A stretch of DNA of 64,000 nucleotides from Neobacillus cucumis (GCF_016107705.1 NZ_JAEHGC010000007.1:1-64000), one strand, 5' to 3'; numbered from the stretch's first letter, positions 43,245 through 51,233 are shown. The notes: generated by a model not told the origin, from the sequence alone. Numbers and translations: made by a program.

Positions 43245-44591
43245 TTAAAAAGACTTCTCAAGTATATCCATTGCCAGTTCTAATTCCTTTTCGGTAATGG
43301 TTAGCGGCGGGGCAAGGGTTAGTACATTCCCCTGTGATACCTTAAAGCTTAATCCCTTTTCCATGCATTTATACATGATTCGTTCGGTTTCTGAAATGGC
43401 CTTCGCTTTTGTCTTACGGTCAAGAACCAGTTCCACCCCATATAGCAGACCTATTCCGCGGACATCCCCAATTAGTTCAATTCGGTTTTGCATTTCTAGC
43501 AATCGAGTTTTCATATATTCACCTAAGTAGTTTGCTCGCTCTAGTAAACGGAAATCCTCGATATATTGGAGGGTGGCGAGTCCGGCCGCACAGCCAAGGG
43601 AGCTTTTTTCATGTGTAAAGTGTCCTAAAGCAATATCCCCGGCAACATCTAAATCCTCGCGGGCGAGCATCGCCGCCATCGGAAATACACCGCCCCCAAG
43701 GCCTTTGCCAAGCAGGACAATATCTGGAAGGACCCCAAAATTTTCAAAGGCAAACATTTTCCCTGTTCGGCCCAGTGCCGTTGGTATTTCGTCGTAAATC
43801 AACAATACTCCGTGGGTATCACAAATTTGTCTTAATCGTTGATGATATGCCTTCGGTGGTATTTGTACATCTGTGCACCTGATCGGTTCAAGGATAATTG
43901 CACCTACATCCCCTTCTCGCTCCAAAACATACTCAAGATAATCCAGACCCTTCTCATGGCTGGCATTACAATCCCCGAAAAAACATCTATAGGAATTATA
44001 AGGCATCACCTGGAGGGTTCCTGGCATAAGCGGACCCATTCCATTGCGAAAAATAGCTTCGCCGCCGACGGATATCGCATCCAAACTAGCTCCATGAAAG
44101 GAATCCCACATTGAAATGGTTTTAAACTTTCCTGTTGCCTTACGGACGAGCTTCAAGGCCATACTTACGGCAGCAGCTCCGCTTGGCGCTAAAAGTACTT
44201 TATTCAATTTTCCCGGAGCAAGTTCCACCAGTTGTTTCGACAATTGAATCGCTGTTTTATTCGTATAACGGCGCGGGGAAAAAGGCAGAACATCCAACTG
44301 ATCCTTTACCGCCTTGATCACATACTCATTTCCATAGCCAACCTGGTGTACGCTGTTCCCGTGAAAGTCCATATATCTTCTTCCATCAATATCTTCAAGG
44401 TAAATCCCATAGCTTTTTTCAACTACATTCAAGCAAGGGGTGGAAAGGGACTGGTGCAGATAATATTCGGAATCCTCTTCTAAAAGTTGATAGGCTTGCT
44501 CACTTAAATGGCGCTCCTGCCATTCTTTACGATTTCGAGATAAATTAATATCTCCTTCCGTTCTTAATAGCTCAGAATCTAGGTTTCTCAT
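43245..44591 (-). CDS. pbfA: PbfA-like (R)-1-hydroxy-2-aminoethylphosphonate ammonia-lyase (class III aminotransferase fold)
   Basis: A 448-residue PLP enzyme of the class III aminotransferase fold. APSGAAAVSMALKL near 135 replaces the usual SGSEA motif. The PLP Asp is in LIYDEIPTALGRTGKMF near 266, the Schiff-base Lys296 in LLGKGLGGGVFP. Members of this subgroup next to PhnW and PhnX are PbfA, a lyase that turns (R)-1-hydroxy-2-aminoethylphosphonate into phosphonoacetaldehyde and ammonia. The DEIPTALG loop and SGAAA differ from true omega-aminotransferases. The ATG at 44591 has AAGGAG nine bases before. It is the last gene of the BMC operon, about 200 bases from EutN. Alternatively it is an ordinary transaminase. 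Confidence 0.65.
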   Translation of the reverse strand: MRNLDSELLRTEGDINLSRNRKEWQERHLSEQAYQLLEEDSEYYLHQSLSTPCLNVVEKSYGIYLEDIDGRRYMDFHGNSVHQVGYGNEYVIKAVKDQLDVLPFSPRRYTNKTAIQLSKQLVELAPGKLNKVLLAPSGAAAVSMALKLVRKATGKFKTISMWDSFHGASLDAISVGGEAIFRNGMGPLMPGTLQVMPYNSYRCFFGDCNASHEKGLDYLEYVLEREGDVGAIILEPIRCTDVQIPPKAYHQRLRQICDTHGVLLIYDEIPTALGRTGKMFAFENFGVLPDIVLLGKGLGGGVFPMAAMLAREDLDVAGDIALGHFTHEKSSLGCAAGLATLQYIEDFRLLERANYLGEYMKTRLLEMQNRIELIGDVRGIGLLYGVELVLDRKTKAKAISETERIMYKCMEKGLSFKVSQGNVLTLAPPLTITEKELELAMDILEKSF

Positions 44592-44675
44592 ATTTGCCAC
44601 TCCTTGATAACACCACCCTTGTAACAAAGCTTTTTTAATGACATTCCGTTGAATTCACTGTTTGTTATATCCTTT

Positions 44676-44785
44676 CAGCTCATGTAGAAGGACACTATTC
44701 TTGGTTTCACTACTTGTTTTGTCTTTCCAGCACTTGCAGAAAGAAACAATATCCTTGGTTTCACCGCTGGTTTTGTCCTTCAAAA
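44676..44785. repeat. Tandem repeat of 52-54 bp between eutN and pbfA
   Basis: Two imperfect copies start with CAG at 44676 and 44728. CTTGGTTTCAC recurs at 44700 and 44754, followed each time by TTTTGTC. The repeat fills the gap inside the operon, so transcription of pbfA must cross it. Confidence 0.75.
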
Positions 44786-44792
44786 GCTTACT

Positions 44793-45068
44793 TTATTGAT
44801 CAATAGGTACTTCCAACGAATCGACAATTCCCACAATCGCTGCATCAATGGGTGCGCACTTTTCGCCCATCAATTTTTGTGCAGGTGTCCCCTGAGTAAT
44901 GATGACAAATTCACCAATTCCGGCCCCAATTCGGTCCATCGCAATGATGACATTTCCCTCAGGTTGTTTTTCCACATTAATGGGCTGAACAATGAGAAGT
45001 TTGATGTTTTCCATTCCCTTTTCCTTTTGAATCGCCCAGATACTTCCTTCAACCCTCGCTAGCCGCAC
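44793..45068 (-). CDS. EutN/CcmL-family BMC vertex protein
   Basis: A 91-residue pentameric shell protein of the second compartment. RLARVEGSIWAIQKEKG and KLLIVQPINVEKQPEGNVIIAMDRIGAGIGEFVIIT match the family. It is the only EutN-type protein in this locus. The start GTG has AAAGGATG upstream, and the gene follows the flavoprotein-like gene by six bases. Confidence 0.92.
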   Translation of the reverse strand: MRLARVEGSIWAIQKEKGMENIKLLIVQPINVEKQPEGNVIIAMDRIGAGIGEFVIITQGTPAQKLMGEKCAPIDAAIVGIVDSLEVPIDQ

Positions 45069-45074
45069 TCTACA

Positions 45075-45914
45075 TCATCCTTTACCAATATACTTGATGG
45101 TCAATTTTTTCTCCTTTATCAAATCCTTTGCTAAAGGGGAAATAATAACGCCTTTTGGAAGGGTAAGGATATGATTCGGAAATTCCTGCTGAGCCTTTAT
45201 CCATTCGGGGGTGAGAAGTTTTTTCTTGAAGGTCAAACCTCCAGCATCTTCATGATTTATTTCTTCCGTCATAGCAGTAGGAGACTGTGCCAGCCGATCA
45301 ACGAATTTTTCAATTACTGCATCCGCTAACTCCATTTGCGGCATAAACTCAATACCTAGCTCTTTCATCGTTTCCACGTAGGAATCAAACAGTTTCCGAT
45401 AAGATCTTGGTAAAGAAAGTACCTTTAAACAGCGGCGGTCGGCTCTCTTTATTCCTGGAGTGTCGTCCCCGACAACGAGAAACTTTTCCAACATAATCGC
45501 CGAAAAAATCAATTCAGCTTTAATGGTACCTTTTAAGCCGGTTATGACTCGCGCTGCATTATCCAAATCGATTTCCGGAATAACGATCCCGTCGTATTCC
45601 TTCGGCAATTCAATCGCAGCAGGCGAATATTCATCGGCCGCGATCATTCTTTCAGAACCGCTTGACTCAATTCGCTGCATCCCCAGCCAGGAAGAAGTTT
45701 CACCATCTAAAAATAACAAGTCATACCCGATTTTATGGTTCTTTAATTTAATAAACTGATCAGCAAATGGCTCATGTGCCGAACTATCACAAAAAACGAA
45801 TAACACTTTCCCGATCTGCTCTTTTTCCTTTTCGATTTTCATCGATTGGACAACTTCCTTCACAACCGACTCAATCATCGCTCGAATATCGATGCTCCTC
45901 ACCTCCCTTGCCAA
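45075..45914 (-). CDS. BMC-associated flavoprotein-like protein with encapsulation helix
   Basis: A 272- to 279-residue paralogue of the protein at 19670. An N-terminal amphipathic helix (IDIRAMIESVVKEVVQSMKI), then an alpha/beta Rossmann-like region (KVLFVFCDSSAHEPFADQFIKL near 31; ELIFSAIMLEKFLVVGDDTPG near 134) and a C-terminal module ISPLAKDLIKEKKLTIKYIG. The start is unclear: TTG at 45914 has no ribosome binding site, but AGGGAGGTGAGGAG lies just inside the frame and is followed about eight bases later by ATC at 45893. Starting there would align with the paralogue. It overlaps pduL by 16 bases. Function unknown. Confidence 0.6.
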   Translation of the reverse strand: MAREVRSIDIRAMIESVVKEVVQSMKIEKEKEQIGKVLFVFCDSSAHEPFADQFIKLKNHKIGYDLLFLDGETSSWLGMQRIESSGSERMIAADEYSPAAIELPKEYDGIVIPEIDLDNAARVITGLKGTIKAELIFSAIMLEKFLVVGDDTPGIKRADRRCLKVLSLPRSYRKLFDSYVETMKELGIEFMPQMELADAVIEKFVDRLAQSPTAMTEEINHEDAGGLTFKKKLLTPEWIKAQQEFPNHILTLPKGVIISPLAKDLIKEKKLTIKYIGKG

Positions 45915-46681
45915 TAAAACTGATCATTTTTTCCAATGATTTTAACAAGGTCACCCGTTTTTAAACCCGCCGCATTCCCCTCGTCGAGATCTACATGGAA
46001 GTCCCTAAGATAAGAAGGATTCACACGAACAACCACATCTGAAAAAATAATCCGCCGATCCCCGACGGTTTCGAGCAATAGTCGATCTCCCTGCTCCACC
46101 TTGAGTTCGTTTGCATCATCAGGTGAAAGATGAACATGGCGTTTCGCAACAATTACCCCTTTTTCAATCACCACACACCCTTTTGTACCAACAAGTGTCA
46201 GTCCGGGTGTGCCTTCAATCGAACCGGATAAGCGAACAGGGGGATGGACTCCTAATTGAAATCCATCTGTGATGGAAATTTCCACCTGTGCTTCCCCCCT
46301 GGCAGGTCCGAGAATTCTGACATTTTGGATAATCCCCTTTGGACCCAATAAGGTAACCTGCTCTTTGGCAGCAAATTGACCTGGCTGTGACAACTCCCGT
46401 AACGGTGTTAACAAATAACCGTTTCCAAATAAGGCCTCCACATCTGCCAAGGATAAATGGACATGCCGGTTAGATACACCTACAGGAATTAAAGGGCTTT
46501 CAGCCATTTCATCCACAGATGCTGCCTTTTCAATCCTGTGCTGTTGCTTTACAACAATCCGTCTTTCGCGAAGAAAATCCCTTGCGGAAGGGGTAAGTTT
46601 TTCCCCCTCGCCAAGGGTGAAAGGATTAGGAATCCCATTTTTCAGCATGGCTCTAAGTTTGGATTCCGTAATGATCGTCAT
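45899..46681 (-). CDS. pduL: PduL-type phosphotransacylase with N-terminal module
   Basis: A 260-residue acetyl-CoA:phosphate acetyltransferase of the second compartment. The N-terminal 60 residues contain NPFTLGEGEKLTPSARDFL and the following RERRIVV, a module not found in the first locus's PduL. It resembles the C-terminal module of the flavoprotein-like proteins. Then come the PduL motifs VSNRHVHLS near 69, AKRHVHLSPDDA near 180 and FHVDLDEGNAAGLK near 230. GGAAGGA precedes the ATG. It follows BMC-H by three bases. Confidence 0.93.
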   Translation of the reverse strand: MTIITESKLRAMLKNGIPNPFTLGEGEKLTPSARDFLRERRIVVKQQHRIEKAASVDEMAESPLIPVGVSNRHVHLSLADVEALFGNGYLLTPLRELSQPGQFAAKEQVTLLGPKGIIQNVRILGPARGEAQVEISITDGFQLGVHPPVRLSGSIEGTPGLTLVGTKGCVVIEKGVIVAKRHVHLSPDDANELKVEQGDRLLLETVGDRRIIFSDVVVRVNPSYLRDFHVDLDEGNAAGLKTGDLVKIIGKNDQFYWQGR

Positions 46682-46684
46682 GGT

Positions 46685-46966
46685 CTATCCTTCCAATTTC
46701 GGAAGAATCAACTCAATGTCCGAATGCGGGCGTGGAATTACATGGACTGAAACCAACTCGCCGACACTTTCTGCTGCAGCAGCTCCTGCATCTACGGAAG
46801 CTTTTACCGCTCCGACATCCCCGCGAACCATTACGGTCACAAGCCCGCCGCCAGCATGAACCTTTCCAATTAACCTTACATTTGCTGCCTTTGCCATCGC
46901 ATCAGCTGCCTCTACAGCCCCAACCAAACCCTTTGTTTCAATCATTCCTAATGCTTCTCCACTCAT
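46685..46966 (-). CDS. BMC-H hexameric shell protein
   Basis: A 93-residue BMC-H protein. [21 protein letters not shown] and [27 protein letters not shown] match PduA/EutM. The pore loop is HAGGGL. It lies between the aldehyde dehydrogenase and pduL. GGAGGA precedes the ATG. Confidence 0.96.
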   Translation of the reverse strand: MSGEALGMIETKGLVGAVEAADAMAKAANVRLIGKVHAGGGLVTVMVRGDVGAVKASVDAGAAAAESVGELVSVHVIPRPHSDIELILPKLEG

Positions 46967-46979
46967 TGTTTATTCCTCC

Positions 46980-48455
46980 TCATTTAAAATTTAATTCTTT
47001 TAAAATACTTTTTACGATTTCCATAACCTCAGCTTTAGAAATAAGCGTGTCACTGTTTGATACTGTTTGCTGTGAACCTGAAGTCACTGCTGGTGCTTCA
47101 TTTTTCATCTCCCTGATGCCAAAAGCGATCCGTTTTGTATTCAATAAATGCTCCGGACCAATATTGTCAGACGAAATATTGTTTCCGTAGGTGCCACAGC
47201 CAAGTGTCATCGATGGTGAAATGCCCGTTGTCGCACCGATTCCACCAAATGTGGTCCCTGAATTCACGACAACCCGCGAGACCCTTTGTGAAAGACTAAA
47301 GCTTTCAATAACTTGTTTATCTTCACTATGAATCCCAATGGTATGCCCCAAACCACCAAGTCCCAATAATTCTTTACACACTTTACTAGCCTCTGAACAG
47401 CCTTCAACCGTATAAAATGCAAGAATTGGGGAAAGCTTTTCAAGAGAAAATGGATACGCTTTGCCTACGTTTGTCTCTTCCCCCACTAGCAATCTTGTAT
47501 CCTCAGAAACGAGAATTCCCGCCAACTGTGCTAAGACTTTCGGAGATTTTCCGACCATTTCCGGATTCAAACTCCCATTCTTCAAAATAATCTTTTCTAT
47601 TTTTTTCTTTTCATATTCATCTAGAAAATAAGCTCCTTCTTGTTCTAGAGCCACTTTAACCTTTCGTTTAACGGACCCGTCCACCACTAGAGCTTGTTCG
47701 GAGGCGCAGATGGTTCCATAATCAAAGGTTTTACTCTGAACAATTTGACGAACTGCTTTATTAATATTTGCACTGGAGTGAAGGTACACCGGTACATTAC
47801 CCGGCCCGACTCCATATGCCGGTTTTCCAGAGCTATAGGCTGCCTTTACCATACCCGGACCACCCGTCGCTAAAATCAAATCCGTCAGTTTATGATTCAT
47901 GACTTCCATGGCCGAAGAAAGTGTCGGCTTTGAAATACAAGAAATGGCTCCATCTGGTGCACCCGCTACCACTGCCGCTTCCTTCAGCACCTTAACAGCT
48001 TCATTCGTGCATTTTGCTGCTAAAGGATGCGGGCTAAAAACGATGGCATTTCTTGATTTCATTGCAATCAAAGCTTTAAAAATTACGGTTGATGTTGGGT
48101 TTGTCGAAGGAATAACCGCTGCAATCGTGCCCACTGGTTCAGCCACTTCCCAAACCTGCGTTTCCTCGTTACGAGAGATGATTCCCACTGATTTCTTATC
48201 CTTTATTGACTCATAAACATCATTCGCGGCAAAAAGATTTTTGACCCTTTTATCTTCAACTTTTCCATACCCTGTTTCTTCTACCGCTAATGCCGCAAGC
48301 CTGCCCGCTTCCCTGATGGCAGCTTGGGTCATACTGTGAACAATGTGATCCACTTGGTCTTGTGTCAAAGTTCCAAGCGTTTTTTGTGCTTGTTTCGCTT
48401 GCTCGAGATTTCGTCTCCCCTCTTGCATCGATTCCAGATCCTGATCCAAGTACAT
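46980..48455 (-). CDS. Microcompartment CoA-acylating aldehyde dehydrogenase with C-terminal encapsulation helix
   Basis: A 491-residue EutE/AdhE-type enzyme converting acetaldehyde, CoA and NAD to acetyl-CoA and NADH. The core has IPSTNPTSTVIFKAL near 115, ATGGPGMVKAAY near 196, VGPGNVPVYL near 216 and the catalytic Cys near 250 in YGTICASEQA. An amphipathic helix at the C-terminus (TLISKAEVMEIVKSILKEL) after a Ser/Thr/Gln linker looks like an encapsulation peptide, whereas the first locus's enzyme has one at the N-terminus. The ATG at 48455 overlaps the upstream stop as TGATG; a TTG directly before it is also possible. Confidence 0.94.
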   Translation of the reverse strand: MYLDQDLESMQEGRRNLEQAKQAQKTLGTLTQDQVDHIVHSMTQAAIREAGRLAALAVEETGYGKVEDKRVKNLFAANDVYESIKDKKSVGIISRNEETQVWEVAEPVGTIAAVIPSTNPTSTVIFKALIAMKSRNAIVFSPHPLAAKCTNEAVKVLKEAAVVAGAPDGAISCISKPTLSSAMEVMNHKLTDLILATGGPGMVKAAYSSGKPAYGVGPGNVPVYLHSSANINKAVRQIVQSKTFDYGTICASEQALVVDGSVKRKVKVALEQEGAYFLDEYEKKKIEKIILKNGSLNPEMVGKSPKVLAQLAGILVSEDTRLLVGEETNVGKAYPFSLEKLSPILAFYTVEGCSEASKVCKELLGLGGLGHTIGIHSEDKQVIESFSLSQRVSRVVVNSGTTFGGIGATTGISPSMTLGCGTYGNNISSDNIGPEHLLNTKRIAFGIREMKNEAPAVTSGSQQTVSNSDTLISKAEVMEIVKSILKELNFK

Positions 48456-48973
48456 CAATTATCGCCACCTTTCTCAGCTAGGAACCTGCTAATCTGTTTT
48501 ACTAAATCCTCTTTTTTAGCCGAAGAAATTTCTTGGGGCAATAAAGGAAAACCTTCATATGAATTAGCAAGTTCTCTTAGCTCTTGAAGACTACTTTTAG
48601 TCCATTCCTTTGGTTTTTCTTGGTCTTTATTTTTTACTTCTTTAGATACTGATGGTTCCGATTTTTCCTCGTTTTTTTTTAGCAGCTCTGGAAATATCAT
48701 TTGAATGATATGATCATCCGGTCTAGCAATGACATGAGAATGACGTAGTTGACCAACCCTTTTGGCAGCTTCTGTCCCAACCTCGACAGCTGATTTTACG
48801 CTTGCGACATCTCCGATGATATAAATAGTCACTATACCCGAGTCAGCTCCCTGGTAGGTGACAACCCGCACATCCGCTGCCTTTGAAGCAGCATCTGCCG
48901 CAGCAATCAGTGCAGGAAAGCCTATTGTTTCGATCATCCCCAATGCATAGGCATGTTTTTGCAATCCATTCAC
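48455..48973 (-). CDS. BMC-H shell protein with C-terminal nucleic-acid-binding-like extension
   Basis: A 172-residue shell protein: a BMC-H domain (residues 8-95; LGMIETIGFPALIAAADAASKAADV and VTIYIIGDVASVKSAVEVG), a Lys/Glu linker, and a C-terminal extension of about 45 residues, SLQELRELANSYEGFPLLPQ then EISSAKKEDLVKQISRFLA. That extension has the pattern of SAP or Rho N-terminal helical domains. The pore loop ADSGI differs from the other BMC-H proteins. It is the first BMC gene after phnX in transcription order. EutK/PduK-like proteins also have C-terminal extensions, but the sequence here differs. Confidence 0.9.
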   Translation of the reverse strand: MNGLQKHAYALGMIETIGFPALIAAADAASKAADVRVVTYQGADSGIVTIYIIGDVASVKSAVEVGTEAAKRVGQLRHSHVIARPDDHIIQMIFPELLKKNEEKSEPSVSKEVKNKDQEKPKEWTKSSLQELRELANSYEGFPLLPQEISSAKKEDLVKQISRFLAEKGGDN

Positions 48974-49036
48974 CTCTTCACCTTTTGGCTTTATATAAAA
49001 TCATTCCACCAAAGGCATCTAGTTTAAAAACCTCAC

Positions 49037-49849
49037 TTAATCATCACCATTAGCCAGACGCAGATTAATTTTTGGAATCAGTTTATCTAATTCTCCAATA
49101 CTATCAATCACGTAATGAGCACCTGCGTCTTTAAAACGCTTCGCCACAACTTCCATCTTATCCGCCAATAAGTCCGGATCCATTAAATTGACTTCTTCTT
49201 CCTTTAATCCCAGTTCACTTCCGCCTTTAATCACACCAACGCTCCAAGCCCCGGCATTAACTCCTTCTTTAATATCACTAACCGTATCTCCAACCTTGAT
49301 AATATGCTTCATTGGAAATACCCCTAAATTCATAGCATTTAAGTAACACATCCATGGATATGGGCGCCCTGCCGGTGCATCATTAGGTGTAAACAGGTAA
49401 TCTGGAGCATAACCTTGTTTCTTTGCCTCTGGAGCAACAACATCCATCATTTCCGCTGTATAACCGGTTGTCGACCCAATTTTTATTCCCTTCTGTCTTA
49501 GTCTTCCGACTAAATCCAGTGCCCCTGGAATCGGTGTGCAATAATTGCGTAGGCTTGCGAATAACATTGGTTCAAAATCGGCATATAAATCATCGACATC
49601 CTTATCCGTTGGTACTCTGCCGAATTTTACGTTCCATAATTGGGCAATCCGGTCCATATCACACATGGCGCGAATATGATCCCATTTTAAAAGCCCCATT
49701 GGTGCCCGTGCTTCCTCGTCCGTTACTTCTATTCCTCTTTTTCTAAAAATCTCTAAAAATACGTTCAATGGCGCAAAGCAGCCATAGTCCACCATTGTTC
49801 CTGCCCAATCAAAGATAACTGCTTCAATTTGGGGAGATTGATTTTTCAA
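49037..49849 (-). CDS. phnX: Phosphonoacetaldehyde hydrolase (phosphonatase)
   Basis: Splits phosphonoacetaldehyde into acetaldehyde and phosphate. It is a HAD-superfamily enzyme of 270 residues, matching B. cereus PhnX. The nucleophile Asp14 is in AVIFDWAGTMVDYG, and the Schiff-base Lys55 in ARAPMGLLKWDHIRAM, the two catalytic groups of the family. GSTTGYT and KVGDTVSDIKEGVNAG supply the other HAD motifs. TTG at 49849 is the start, since AAAAAGGAGG lies eight bases before it. A frame to 49873 would place the ribosome binding site inside the gene. It lies directly upstream of the extended BMC-H. No encapsulation peptide is apparent. Confidence 0.96.
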   Translation of the reverse strand: MKNQSPQIEAVIFDWAGTMVDYGCFAPLNVFLEIFRKRGIEVTDEEARAPMGLLKWDHIRAMCDMDRIAQLWNVKFGRVPTDKDVDDLYADFEPMLFASLRNYCTPIPGALDLVGRLRQKGIKIGSTTGYTAEMMDVVAPEAKKQGYAPDYLFTPNDAPAGRPYPWMCYLNAMNLGVFPMKHIIKVGDTVSDIKEGVNAGAWSVGVIKGGSELGLKEEEVNLMDPDLLADKMEVVAKRFKDAGAHYVIDSIGELDKLIPKINLRLANGDD

Positions 49850-49983
49850 CAGACGAACCTCCTTTTTCCACAACCAATACTACCTTTTTCGTTAATAACT
49901 TGATTATTGGCTGGTTGTTATATGAGGACAGGTATTTGATAAATAAATATGTAAAAATACCCGCCCGTCCGAATTAGACTAAT

Positions 49984-51180
49984 TTATGCTTTAATCGTTT
50001 TTTCTTCTTTAACATTTTCATTTACCACTTCAATTTCTTCGTGAACATGAATGCCGCGTTTTTTCAGTTCTTCAAAAATGACGGTTGGCTCAAATGCCTC
50101 TTCTGGAATTAACACACCTGTTTTTTCAACCATTCCTTTGGCAATTAACTCGGTTGCAATTGCCATTGGAATCCCGACATTTCGGGTATACGCACGTAGG
50201 TTTTCCCATCCTTTAACAGATCCGTCACTAGCAGGATGCGTATGGTATAGAATATGGCGTTTCCGTATTTCATCCTTTTTCCCAACTACTTCAATATGCA
50301 GCGAATATCCGTACAACTCTGTTTCTTGGCCTTCTTTTGATTGAAGGAGGTACTCACCTATTACATCCATGACACCAACCTCTTGACCGTTGATTTCAAC
50401 CTTTGGGTTACGCATAATTCCATAATCATAGAGGGCACGAACTAATTGCATATTCTGTTTTGGCCAGGTTCCCCTCACTTCAATTAGCTGTACACCTTTA
50501 TTCGCAAGCGCTTTTGCCAGGGTACGAGTTTCTGAATGCGGAATAATATATTGAATGGTTTCGCCATAAGGCTCTGGAAGCTGAATTTTTCTTGGTCTTG
50601 CAAAAGGAGGGACTTGAACGAATTCGCCTTTTTCAAAAACAATTCGTCCAGGAAGATCTGGGTCGTATTCGTAGGTGGTGGTTTCGGTAATCGATTTTGA
50701 AAATGCTATTGGCCGGAAGGAGCCGTGGCTTACTCGTACTGTTTCTACCTCATCTAATTGGTTGGCAGCGTGCATCGCCATCATTTGTGTAACACCCGGG
50801 GTCATTCCAAAACCTGGAACTGCGGTTCGATTATGTTTCTTAAAGATTTCGGAAAATTCATCCTCTGCTCCAAAGCCGTTTAAATTGATTCCATGGCAGC
50901 CGGCTTCTGCAATAGAAGCGGTAGAAAGACCGTTTAGGGTGATCGTCGTTCCATCCATGACAATATCGTAGCCTTTCATTTGTTTAACTGTCTCCGCATG
51001 GTTAAATACATTTACCTTTACAAAATTCACTCGGGGATCATTCAGTTCCTTTACTAATTCATGGCCTAGTTCCTCATTAAAGTCACCAATGGTAATGACC
51101 TCAAAATCAGAATGCTCGACAAGATCCAAAACGGCTTCCCGGCAAATTCTCCCTGCTCCACCTAAACAAAAGACCTTCAT
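49984..51180 (-). CDS. Saccharopine dehydrogenase-like NAD(P)-binding protein
   Basis: A 398-residue protein of the saccharopine/carboxynorspermidine dehydrogenase family. The N-terminal Rossmann motif is VFCLGGAGRICREAVLDL, and the C-terminal dimerisation region includes FGMTPGVTQMMAMHAANQ near 131. GGGAGG lies six bases before the ATG at 51180. It is the first gene of the transcript that runs through phnX and the shell genes. Its role in phosphonate breakdown is not known to me. Options include handling the alanine produced by PhnW, or oxidising an aminoalkyl-phosphonate. That is speculation. Confidence 0.75.
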   Translation of the reverse strand: MKVFCLGGAGRICREAVLDLVEHSDFEVITIGDFNEELGHELVKELNDPRVNFVKVNVFNHAETVKQMKGYDIVMDGTTITLNGLSTASIAEAGCHGINLNGFGAEDEFSEIFKKHNRTAVPGFGMTPGVTQMMAMHAANQLDEVETVRVSHGSFRPIAFSKSITETTTYEYDPDLPGRIVFEKGEFVQVPPFARPRKIQLPEPYGETIQYIIPHSETRTLAKALANKGVQLIEVRGTWPKQNMQLVRALYDYGIMRNPKVEINGQEVGVMDVIGEYLLQSKEGQETELYGYSLHIEVVGKKDEIRKRHILYHTHPASDGSVKGWENLRAYTRNVGIPMAIATELIAKGMVEKTGVLIPEEAFEPTVIFEELKKRGIHVHEEIEVVNENVKEEKTIKA

Positions 51181-51211
51181 TTTTTCGCCTCCCTGAAGAT
51201 TTAAAATATTC

Positions 51212-51226
51212 ACTCAATTATTGAGT
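51212..51226. promoter_or_regulatory. Palindrome upstream of the saccharopine-dehydrogenase-like gene
   Basis: ACTCAATTATTGAGT is a perfect 15 bp palindrome apart from the centre, just downstream of a likely -10 box. It may be an operator. Confidence 0.5.
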
Positions 51227-51233
51227 TGATTTG

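Noticed and set aside
46732..47190. 152-codon frame antisense to BMC-H and the aldehyde dehydrogenase
   Set aside because: Leu/His/Pro-rich reverse-strand shadow crossing two real genes and their gap.
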